This document shows, piece after piece, positions 35,879 to 47,132 of a stretch of 64,000 nucleotides of DNA. Source of the stretch: Syncephalis fuscata (taxonomy: Eukaryota > Zoopagomycota > Zoopagomycetes > Zoopagales > Piptocephalidaceae). The notes under the pieces were generated by a model, which ran no database searches, was not told the DNA's origin, and was given only the letters and a program-made list of their open reading frames with translations. Both the position numbers and the translations under genes were made by a program. The stretch spans positions 496,001 through 560,000 of the forward strand of contig JAHLTZ010000010.1 of the NCBI GenBank assembly GCA_025786725.1, written 5' to 3'. Each line of letters opens with the position of its first letter. Position 1 is the first letter of the stretch.

Positions 35879-37712
35879 ATGTTGCCTAAAATACCTATTC
35901 AACCGCTGCCACAGCTGTTGGGTATACCAGAAAGTACATTACGATTACTTATCGTATTATTATCGGCGTATCCTGCCGCTTATCTGTATCGCGTATGGGC
36001 ACTGCCTCGATGGTCAAACCAGCCTAACGCGCTTAATGCTTATCACGCTTTTGTTGGCCTTTTATTCTCCTACTTCTTCTGCGATACTGATATAGTCCAT
36101 TCGCTGGCCACAGTGTTTGCCACGTATTTTATTAGCGTAGCTCTAGCTCCGCGTAGCCCGAACCTAGCCAATGGTTTAATATTTACCGTTAATATGGGCT
36201 ATCTTCTTTGGGGCTACTATTACAAGCAGACTATAGACTACGACCTCGGATGGACCTGTCCACAGTGTGTCCTCTGTCTAAAACTGATCGGCTATGGTGC
36301 TGATGTTTGCGATGGCCAAGCGGCTCGTTTACGCGCCAAAAAAGCCGCCAATGAGAAGGTAATTGATAAGAAGCAACAAGAAGATAGCAATGCTGCTATT
36401 ACTGCCGATGTTACACTGCCGTTAAAAATATTTGACGATGCTACAAGCGTAGTAACAGAAGTGCCGTCATTTTTACGTCTACTCGGTTTTTCCTATCATC
36501 CAACCACCTTCCTAGTAGGACCACAACTTACTTTTGCATATTATGACGGTGCTCTTAAGCGAGGTGTTCGAGGTGCACAAGATCCAGTTGAAGAGGCAGC
36601 CATTCGTAGCGCGAAGAATGGTGCTAAGCGTCCTTTCTTAAATGGACGTGACTTACGTGCATTACGTTGTTTTTCTCTATCTCTCTTGTATATGATCGGT
36701 ACACAGCTTGCCGGTGCACTCTTACCGATCAAGGTTATGATAACACCAGAAGCTGAGAATTGGAGTATGCTTTATCGCATTACTTACATGGCCATTTCTC
36801 TTAAAGGCGTTCTAATGCGGGTCGGTAGTGATAAAAAGCAGCTATTCTATTTATTGAACTTTATTTTACAATTTTCGCTCTAGTATCTAGGCGTGTGGCT
36901 TATGAGTGAAGGCGCGTGCGTGCTAAGTGGTCTCGGCTACAATGGCATTAGTGCTACGGGTGCTTCGCTATGGGATGGGCTAGCCAATGTCTATCCGGTA
37001 AGTTTTTACTTGCTTTAGTCTGCACTTTTTAAATTATGTTGGATAGGGTCACTTTGAACTTGCCACGCAGTTGACCACTATTGTTGTATCATTCAACGTT
37101 AATACGAATCGTTGGGTAAAGCGTTATATTTTTAAACGATTACGATTTTTGGGCAATAAGCATATATCGTCATTTGCTGCACTATTCTTCCTAGCTATTT
37201 GGCATGGACTTCACCCCGGCTATTTTTTAACATTCGGCATGGAATTTTTGGACATGGAAGCAGAACGACGTGTTGCCATACTATGGCGACGTGCTACTGG
37301 CGGCAAGCCACTAAATTCTGGTCTATTTTCCATATTCTTGTCGATTATCGGCTGGCTCTGGGTCTGTCTTCAGTTGACCTATGGGCTGGTAACGATGGAG
37401 CTGCTTATCCTGGAACGCGGCATGCTATTATGGAGCCGTGTTGGCTTCTTTGGCTTTTGGCTTTCTATGGGCATGATTATATTTACTATTGTCATCAATA
37501 TAGCCTTCCGTCCTAGCCGACGACCAGCCACCATTACTACGGTTGTATCAGAGAAAGCACCCGCTACACAGCAGCTAGCAACGGATACTAATGTCAAAGA
37601 GCGACGTGCATCAGTTCTTGAGGAAATTGACGAATTGACAACGACTGCCGATAAAGTAGCCGCTAAATTTAATGAAATTTTAAAGGAAGAACCATCAATG
37701 CCCATTGAATAA
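35879..37712 (+). CDS. MBOAT lysophospholipid acyltransferase (Ale1/LPCAT type)
   Basis: Three exons: 35879 to ~36823, ~36884-36997, 37047-37712. The multi-pass membrane protein shows MBOAT landmarks in order: WTCPQCVLCLKLIGYGADVCDG, GFSYHPTTFLVGPQLTFAYY, EGACVLSGLGYNG, then the LPLAT motif SFNVNTNRWVKRYIFKRLRF and the catalytic His in FFLAIWHGLHPGYF. It should acylate lysophospholipids (PC/PE/PS) in the ER within the Lands cycle. The first intron is uncertain: joining at CGG|GTCGGT gives MRYLGVWLMSEG, which fits the family best, but the donor is weak; GTC-G|GTAGTG with a later acceptor is an alternative. The tail is Lys/Glu-rich and cytosolic-like. It ends 55 bp from the PER1 stop. Confidence 0.9.
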
Positions 37713-37767
37713 CGACTAGCCATTTCCTTTAAAGCTTTCATTTTAATAAACCATTTATTATAATAAA

Positions 37768-38934
37768 TCAATCCTTAAGTTTACGTGATCGATGGATCAA
37801 TGGCTGGATTTGAATTTCATTACTAGCTGCTGTAAAGGGCAGTAATACTTTGCCGCCCATCTCTTGTACCTCCCAGTCATGATCTAGTAGTAGAAATTGA
37901 TACCACCAAATAACAAGGGGCACAGTGGCGGCATGCCATAGCGAATGAGCATCAATGGCCCAAAGAATGGGTGGAAAATCAAATAATTCAAGACACATGG
38001 CCAGTGTTATGTAAATACAAAGTGCCGTGGCTCTCCAAGCATATGGGCGTGATTTCCAGTGACGAATCGACCATCCAAACCAAAGAATATTATGCATTAG
38101 ACCGACTAGGGCACAAGCAGTCATATTATATGAATAGTTGAATCGAGGTCGTAAACTAAGATAAGTGACATGAGCAAAATAGCAGCTAACGCAAATCATC
38201 ATAATGATAAGATGTATAAGCGGCGATCGAATACGCCAAACACGTCTTACGACCAAGTAAAGACTGTAAAGAATGCCGAGAGCCGCCGAGAAATAGTCAA
38301 GCTTTTCAGTAAATGGATTATCTCGTGTATGGAATACAGCTGACCATAACCAAATATTAATGCCAACAATCGAATAGATAATAAGATCTTTACGCATGTA
38401 ATACTGTGTTGATATTCGTTCAACGAGACGTGGTAAATACCTCCAGTGACCATAGCCGTTCAGTATACTGAATATAACCGACGCCGGCTCCTGCATTCCT
38501 AGAATACGTGTAAATGGCCACTTTCCATAATACTGTAATACTGGCTCTCCCCGTTCTACTCGTGCAGCGGTAATTGTGTGCTGACACTGATAGCGACAGT
38601 CATCCGGACAGGTCCAACGTAAGGCGCGTAAATACCACGGAAGTGGATTGATCTCAATAACTGTATCGGCTACTTTACGCTCGCATTCCTTTCGTTTGCA
38701 CAGTTCGACGCAAGCTTGATACTCTGGGGCAATGTCACCAAGAGAAGCCTCGACCAGTAGTGACGGCGGTGCCACTAACGAGACTATTACCAGTGTTGCA
38801 ATGAAACCAAATAGTATATTTTTAATAAAGGATCGATTTGACGATCGATAAACACGAGTATTTAAAACGATTATATTCATTGTACTACAACTTGTATAGA
38901 GAATAAAAGGTAAAGGAGGTTGGTAATTGAACAA
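37768..38934 (-). CDS. PER1: PER1/PGAP3, GPI-anchor lipid-remodelling phospholipase
   Basis: Intronless, 388 aa from 38934; a second Met at 38880 starts the signal/anchor segment more tightly. The luminal Cys-rich N-terminus (YQACVELCKRKECER, WTCPDDCRYQCQH) is characteristic of Per1. Seven membrane segments follow, with the CREST-family Ser/His/Asp residues in AVFHTRDNPFTEKLDYFSA and AIDAHSLWHAATVPLV. Per1 removes the unsaturated sn-2 acyl chain of GPI anchors in the ER. All expected elements are present, with a short charged cytosolic C-terminus. It is convergent with the MBOAT gene, another ER lipid enzyme. Confidence 0.93.
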   Translation of the reverse strand: MFNYQPPLPFILYTSCSTMNIIVLNTRVYRSSNRSFIKNILFGFIATLVIVSLVAPPSLLVEASLGDIAPEYQACVELCKRKECERKVADTVIEINPLPWYLRALRWTCPDDCRYQCQHTITAARVERGEPVLQYYGKWPFTRILGMQEPASVIFSILNGYGHWRYLPRLVERISTQYYMRKDLIIYSIVGINIWLWSAVFHTRDNPFTEKLDYFSAALGILYSLYLVVRRVWRIRSPLIHLIIMMICVSCYFAHVTYLSLRPRFNYSYNMTACALVGLMHNILWFGWSIRHWKSRPYAWRATALCIYITLAMCLELFDFPPILWAIDAHSLWHAATVPLVIWWYQFLLLDHDWEVQEMGGKVLLPFTAASNEIQIQPLIHRSRKLKD

Positions 38935-39537
38935 GAATCATTAACAGTACTAATAAAGGAGAATATGCCTTAATATCGGCAAGTGATTAACCGTTAACGT
39001 GTGTCATAGCAATTAGCATTTAAATGCTACTGAATAATTTTTACTGTAAAATCATTGTAATTAACCAATAGTACCTACTGTAAAAATATCAATGCCATAT
39101 AACAACTTGATGGTCTTTATTTGACAATAATTAGTCTATTCACATATTTTTATGTGCACTTTCATTTAGTCATTTAATCTAAATTTTGCTATTATTATAT
39201 GTGCTGTATCATTTATTAGTAAAAAAGCATATTTATTTCTACGAGTATTAGACAATCTATTAACAAGCTAATATGATTTGGAAATAAAATGGCTAAATTT
39301 AATAACATTCGCGCAATTAAACTAGACATGCGTTCTATTGAAGATAAAACTGAGCGGAGAGAAACATTAATCATCAAAATACTCGTTATTATATACCGAT
39401 TATCATATTATTGTTATGTGTGCACATATTCTCTACACATTCACTTTATTGCTCATTGCATATTCATGATAACACATATATTACATTATAATTAAATTTG
39501 ACTAGCTAATAATAAAATAATACTGGTACAATAATCA
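38935..39537. other. Intergenic DNA between PER1 and IR2 right arm
   Basis: AT-rich, about 600 bp, with only a short unsupported frame (39289-39495 +). It includes the PER1 promoter and ends at the inner edge of the IR2 right arm. Confidence 0.5.
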
Positions 39538-39541
39538 ATGT

Positions 39542-40751
39542 TTATTAAGCAAAAAGTAATTAGGTGTATATTTATATTAAAAACATTCTATTGTGCAATA
39601 ACTTGTCCACAGCTAAAGCAATATTGAATGCTAAAAGGGATAGCTTTGATGAAAAATTATAACTCTTGAAGCTGCTACGACATGTGGCCATTGATTTAGA
39701 CTGGTGAGGAGTTGTATGGAATTCACCACTGCCAAATCCCGACTCTGGCCTTTTTCCAATGCAGTTTGATTTGTGCATCTGTGATAAGCCATTTTTGTTA
39801 CTGCCGAATGAGTCATTTGTAAACCAGAATTGCTACCAACTGATATGCCATGCATTGCTACTGTAAGCTCAAGATCGTCCACACATGGCTAAACGATCTA
39901 ATAAGTACATCATAATGGCTTTAGATTGCTTTATGCTTAAATAATCGACACTATTGATATTCGGACTCAATATTTATTATCAAAAATACTACTGTGCAAA
40001 AGGTCGGTAAGCAATTGTTAACGGTCAAGCCAGTATCAACAGTTGGTAGTACATTGCTAAATGAGCTGTTCATTTCCGCAGTCAAGTCGCAGTGTCAAAT
40101 TAAATGGGCGTGTGAACCAATCAGTGTATTTTAATAATTTAAGAAATTCTAGTCAGCTTATGCACGATAGTCTATGTCTTTAAAGGAATACAAATTCAGT
40201 GTGCTAATGCTGCTGTTGCATCTGTGTCTAAGCGCTGTTTGAAATGCATGCTGAATTTGAGCGTTGAAGTTATTGGCGAAAGCAATAGCAAAGACACAGA
40301 AATGCATTATCGTTGCTTCGGTAAAATCAATAAACTAGTTTACGTTGTATAGGTGAATTGTACAGAAATGCAATACAGACAGGCATATAAATTTTAACTG
40401 CATGTGCACTGGACCATTGACACCACTACATCATTTGCATAAATTCCAAACGGGTTGCGGTAAGGCCTGGCTGTACATTGTCATACCATCTACGTATTGG
40501 TATAAGCGTGCGTTAAGTCACATGTGGGATGTTTTATTAGTTACATTGCACCCCAATAGGATAGTCCATAAGCACAGAATACTAGTATCTCAGACTAGCC
40601 AAGTGTTTAAATAGATTACAAAATACATAGGGCTAATTAATAGTATCATCATTACAATCTACTTTCTGCCAAGTATTCGCTGCCATTCACTCTATATCAG
40701 CCACACTATATTGCTCATTTTGTTTGTCTGTTTTAGCAAATCAACATCAAC
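39542..40751. other. Upstream DNA of the right microexon gene inside IR2
   Basis: About 1.2 kb that mirrors 27105-28320. Open frames here (39631-39882 -, 40402-40614 +) have no recognisable domains. ATCAACATCAACATG immediately precedes the start codon, and a TTTGTCTGTTTTAG just before could be a 5' UTR intron acceptor. Confidence 0.45.
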
Positions 40752-43700
40752 ATGAAGCTTTCTATTGCCACTGTCTGCACCCTTCTTGTGGCTTTTGTAG
40801 CCAGTACAGTCATGGTGGACGCTATGCCAGCCGCAGCTCATGTTGGTATGTTGTGATTACAATAAATAGACAAATTAATACTTTATTAACATATAACCGA
40901 CCATGGTAACAGTAGTCGGTAAGTTGTGCTTAAGGGCCACTGCCACAGCACTTAACATACTTTATCATGTGCGTTAAACACAATAAAATCATTTGCTAAT
41001 TAAATCGAATTAGAGTTATTAATGCAAGGTAAGTCTAACATAAAATACTAAATCAAATACCACATTGATAATGCTAACATGTTGGATTCACATTAATAGA
41101 GCGTAAGTAACATTGTTCATTAATTAACTATGTATTAAGCATATTTATGCACTGCATGTTTAACTGATATTGACAGGTCGTAAGTGACACTGTATACCAA
41201 TTATCTATGCCCTAAACATATGTTATGTGCTATATTTTAACAACTTATGTTGATAGTTAGTAAGTGACGTTACATATCAATCAACTATGCACTAAATATA
41301 GCCCGTGTACCGTGTGCTTAATAAATCTTTGTTAATAGAAAGTAAGTGGTATTGATCGCAATAAACTATGCACTGTCTTTTTATTAACTTGTATTAATAG
41401 ACCGTAAGTAGCATTGTATAGCAACCAGCTATGCACTAAACATGTACCATGCATTGCATTTTTAACATTTTATGTTAATAGTTGGTAAGTGGCATTACTT
41501 ATTAAGCAACTATGTACTAAACATAAACTATGTACCGTGTGCCTAATAAACTTGCTAATAGAAAGTAAGCGGCATTGTAAATCGATTAGATATGCACTAA
41601 ATATTATCATGCGCTGTATGCTTAACAACGTTTTATAATAGAGCGTAGGTGGCATTGTATAGTAGTTGGGTATGCATTAACATATGCTATGCACTGCGTG
41701 TTAAATTATTTGCGTTAACAGAAGGTAAGTGCCATTGCATGTCAATTGGCTATGTGCTAAACATATACCATACACTTTGTGTTTAACAACTTATGTTGAT
41801 AGTTGGCAAGTGAAACTGTATATCAATCGGCTATGCACTAATAGATACTGTGTATTGCACACTAAATGGCTGCTAATAGAAGGTAGGTTGGATTGTCTAC
41901 CGATTGATTGTGCACTAAATATTCTCATAACTTTGTACTTAACTTGTTCCAATAGAAAGTAAGTAGTGTTGCGTATCATTCGTCTATGCACTAAATATAT
42001 GCCATATACCGTTTGTCTGATGGCATGTGTTAATAGTTAGTAAGTAGCATTGTATATTAAAACCCCATTTGCTAAACATACATTATACACCGCTTGTCTA
42101 CTAATTTGTGCTAATAGATAGTAAGTGGCATGATACATTAATAATATATATAATAAATACATGCCATGCGCTGTATGCTTAACAACTTTTGTTAATAGGT
42201 CGTAAGTGGCATTTTATAACAGTCAGATATACATTAAACATATACGGTGCACTATGCGCTTAACAACTTGTACTAATAGATCGTAAGTGACATTGTGAAT
42301 TGATTAGCTATACATTAAGCATGTGCCATACATTGCATGTTTAATGGCATTTGTTAATAGTTAGTAAGTGGCAATGCATACCAATCAGCTGTGCACTAAA
42401 CATAGATCGTATACTGTCTGTTTAATAACTTGTGCTAATAGCTGGTAAGTAAAATTTATATTACTCAGTTATGTATTAAACACACGATATATATACTTTA
42501 CGCTTAATAATCTATATTAATAGTTCGTAAGTGACATTGCATATCAGTCAGCTATGCACTAAACATATGCCATGCATTGTGCGTTTAATCACTTGTAATA
42601 ATAGTTAGTAAGTGATATCTCATAGCAACCAGCTATGCGCTAAACATATGCCGTGTATTTTATAACTTGTGTTAATAGCCTGTAAGTGCCATTGCATAAC
42701 AATCAGCTATGTGTTAAACATATGCTGTGTTCTGGGTATCTGGTGAATTGTTATTAGGTGGTAGGTGGTATAGTATAGTAATTATCTAGGCAGTAAACAT
42801 ATGTCATATATCGTTTGTTTAATAATTCGTATTATTAGGAAGTAAGTGACATTGCCAATTAAAAACCATTTACTAAACATATGCTATATACCGCTTGTCC
42901 AATAACTTGTGTTAATAGGTAGTAAGTGGCACTGTATACCAATAGGCTATACACTAAGTATATACTATTCATTGTATGTTTAATAGCCTGCACCAATAGT
43001 ACGTAAGTGCCATTGGATGCCAATCAGCTAAGCACTAAATACATGCCATGTATTTTGTTTTCAACAAACCATATTAATAGTTAGTAAGTGGCATTGTATA
43101 ACAATAGGCTATATACTAACCATTTAACTCATACTGCCTGTTTAACGAATTGTGTTGATAGTTTGTAAGTAATATTGCCTATCAGCCAACTATGTACTAA
43201 AAAGTACTGCTACTTTGCGCTTAATAAGCTTTCTCAATGTTGAGTAAGTAGCATTGCGCATCAACTAGTTATGCACTAAACATATACTGTGCACGATTTG
43301 TTCAATAACTTGTATTAATAGGTTGTAAGTGGCATTGTGCATTAATCATCTATACGCTAAATACTTAACTTGTACTGCATGTTTAACGAACTGTGCTAAT
43401 AGTTGGTAAGCAATAGTGCCTATCAACTAACTATGTACTAAAATATATTGTGCACTTTGCGCTTAATAAGGTATCATGATATTTGGTAAGTAGCATTACA
43501 CTTTGATCAGCTATACGTTAAACATATGCCATAACTATGTATCCAATAACTTGTATTAATAGTTAGTAAGTTACACCGCATATTTCCAGCTACGTATTAG
43601 ACAAACTCTAAACTATGCATTCAATGGCATTTCTAATAGATGGTAAATGGAATTGTACATTGTCAGCCATGCACTAAATATATGTCATATTTTGTGCGTT

Positions 43701-44495
43701 TAATAACTTGTTTTAATAGAAAGTAAGTGACATTGTATAGTATTGAATGTGCTTTAAACATATTTTATGCATTATATGTCTAATTATATGCATCAATAGA
43801 GCGTAAGTAGCATTGCATATCAAGCAGCCATGCATTAAACACGTGCCATGTACTGCGTGTTTATCATTTATGTTAATAGGGGGTAAGTAGCATTATGTAT
43901 TAAACAACCATATGCTAGACATATGCCATATAATGTTTGTTTAATAATTTGTATTATTAGGAATAAGTGACACCATCTATTAAAAACCCATTTACTAAAT
44001 ATATGTTGTACGCCGTTTGTTAAATAATTTGTGCTAATAGATCGTAAGTGACACGATACATCAATAAGCTATAATAAACATATGACATTGTTGTATGTTT
44101 TACAATTTTTGTTAATAGGCTGTAAGTGGCATTTTATACCAATCAGTTATGCACTATGTATTTAACAACTTGTAATAATAGATCGTAAGTGACATTGTAT
44201 ATCGACTGTCTATGTACTAAAATATGCCATACATTACACGTTTAATAACATTTGTTAACAGTTTGTAAGTGACAATGTATAGCAATTAATTATACACTAA
44301 TCATATACCATGTCATGTGTGCGTAATAACTGTCAATAGCAAGTAAGTGACATTGTATATTAATTGGCTGTGTATTAAAACACACTACGTGTTATGTGTG
44401 CTTATAATCTGTATCAATAGTCCGTAAGTTACATTGTATACTATTGCTCTATAAGTTAATCATAAGACATGTGTTGTATATATTTACAAGCATAA
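40752..44495 (+). CDS. Microexon-array secreted/membrane protein (42 single-codon exons), right copy
   Basis: Exon 1 (40752-40845) encodes a signal peptide, MKLSIATVCTLLVAFVAST, and ends in phase 1 at a GTATGT donor. Then come 45 microexons. Starts: 40916, 41014 (15 nt), 41100, 41177, 41257, 41339, 41401, 41482, 41562, 41642, 41722, 41803, 41880, 41956, 42037, 42118, 42199, 42280, 42361, 42442, 42524, 42605, 42679, 42758, 42839, 42919, 43000, 43081, 43162, 43229 (15 nt), 43322, 43403, 43471 (15 nt), 43563, 43640, 43720, 43800, 43880, 43961, 44041, 44119, 44182, 44262, 44340, 44421; all others are 3 nt. The last exon (44491-44495) gives Pro-stop. The joined frame is open: 89 aa with coiled coil (LKNLEKQVEEINSHL), TM segment (ILISFSMLSFGIMIFV) and basic tail NEKRGNRY. 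Microexon 39 lacks a normal donor and may be skipped. I do not recognise the family. Confidence 0.85.
41103..44490 (+). repeat. Tandem array of homologous ~78-nt introns, right copy
   Basis: Introns are mutually alignable. The 5' part is close to GTAAGTGGCATTGTATA, the middle to CTATGCACTAAACATATGCC, the 3' part to TTTAATAACTTG and then TTAATAG. Most are 77-78 nt (for example 42121-42198, 42202-42279, 42283-42360, 43003-43080); shorter ones are 59-67 nt. Donor variants are GTAGGT (after the exons at 41642, 41880, 42758), GTAAGC (after 41562, 43403), GTAAAT (after 43640) and GCAAGT (after 41803). The triplets between introns are far more variable than their flanks. Confidence 0.93.
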
Positions 44496-45276
44496 GTTAA
44501 CCGGCGTCTTCAAGACATTGGTACCGGTTGTATAGCTGGACTGCTAGTCCCATATATTCTAGGTATATATTCAACAGAAATTAAGATTATTTGGCAGCAG
44601 CCGTCCGGGCCATGTACATGCCAGCCTCTAGCCAATACTCCGAATTATTCAGATTTTAACCAATGGCGTTACTATGTTACCAACAAGTCTGCATTTGGCT
44701 GTGCATATTCAATCATACAACTTGTAGTAGTAAACACGTTACTTTGTTTTAATTATATAATTGAGCTTATGTATATGGCCATACTTGATTGAATCCAATG
44801 ACTAGTAAACATTAATCAGGCAAATGTATTAACAGCAGGCCTGTACAATATGCTCTATTGATACTAAATAAGTCAACATGCTTACAAAATATTGTAGATT
44901 TTTATTATAATAGATTTATTGTACACACATATCCTGTTTATATAGATACTCTATCTATCCATATCATTTCCATTCATATCCATTACAATGTATATAGTTC
45001 TATAGTTTACTAAATACATGCTATTAATAAAGATTGTTTGTTTATTGCCAATTGTATTTTTATGCTTTTAGCCCATTATACTCACTCAGCCATACACACT
45101 ATATCTTCACCGGTATTGTTCATACATTCTCTTTTACTCATTTTTATATTATTCTACACTCTATTAACCATACCTTGTCTATCAATTCCATGCACTTTTG
45201 GCTAGTCATTTGAATCTACATTATTTTTAACAGTTTATATAAATCTACAATTTATTCTCAAGTATAAATGTAAATC
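44496..45276. other. Convergent 3' flanks of microexon gene and RAD51, right arm
   Basis: The same DNA as 22586-23368, inverted. Non-coding; it includes a GC-richer conserved patch right after the stop codon (44500-44640), which is probably 3' UTR. Confidence 0.5.
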
Positions 45277-46650
<1,374 letters not shown>

Positions 46651-46832
46651 ACCAAATCGGCATCTTGCTGGTGTTGTTGTTGTTGTTCGAGTTGGGCCGA
46701 CATGGTGAATACTATTGGCAGTAACTGTCGTGGTAGACGCGGTGTTGTAATGTAAAGATAAAGCAAACAATAAAACGCGAAAATGTCACAAACAAAACAA
46801 AAAACGCTCAACGAGCACAATTTATTCGTATT

Positions 46833-47132
46833 TTAACAAAATTGCTCACTTTGACTCAACTTGACTGGAACGGCAAGTGCAATTGGTTCAGTATTGATGC
46901 TATTATCAATACCAGTATTATTACTATTATTGTTATTATTTGTATGTTCAGCTGGCACAATACCAGATGAATATTGTGCCATAAATACGCGACGTGTCCG
47001 TTGGCTGGCATTTCCTTGGCTACAGTGACGCACTCGATCTGACATTAGGAGAATGGAACCAGCTGGTAACGACACGGTGATTGTTGAATTGTTGGTCATG
47101 CCAGGAGTAGGATATACGTTACATGTGGCATA
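46833..47132 (-). pseudogene. Truncated 3' fragment of the PhyH-type oxygenase
   Basis: The fragment corresponds to the last ~100 codons of the gene at 19857-21030, from YATCNVYPTPGMTNNS to the stop, with one visible substitution near the end (VPVKLSQ instead of VPVELSQ). It is cut exactly at the IR2 outer boundary. Upstream exons, including the HxD metal-binding motif, are absent, so it cannot encode an active enzyme. It marks the breakpoint of the inverted duplication. Confidence 0.9.

Noticed and set aside
43000-43002. Alternative upstream acceptor (TAATAG at 42981-42986) for microexon 27
   Set aside because: It would make a 16-nt exon and break the frame; the CAATAG directly before TAC keeps the 3-nt pattern.
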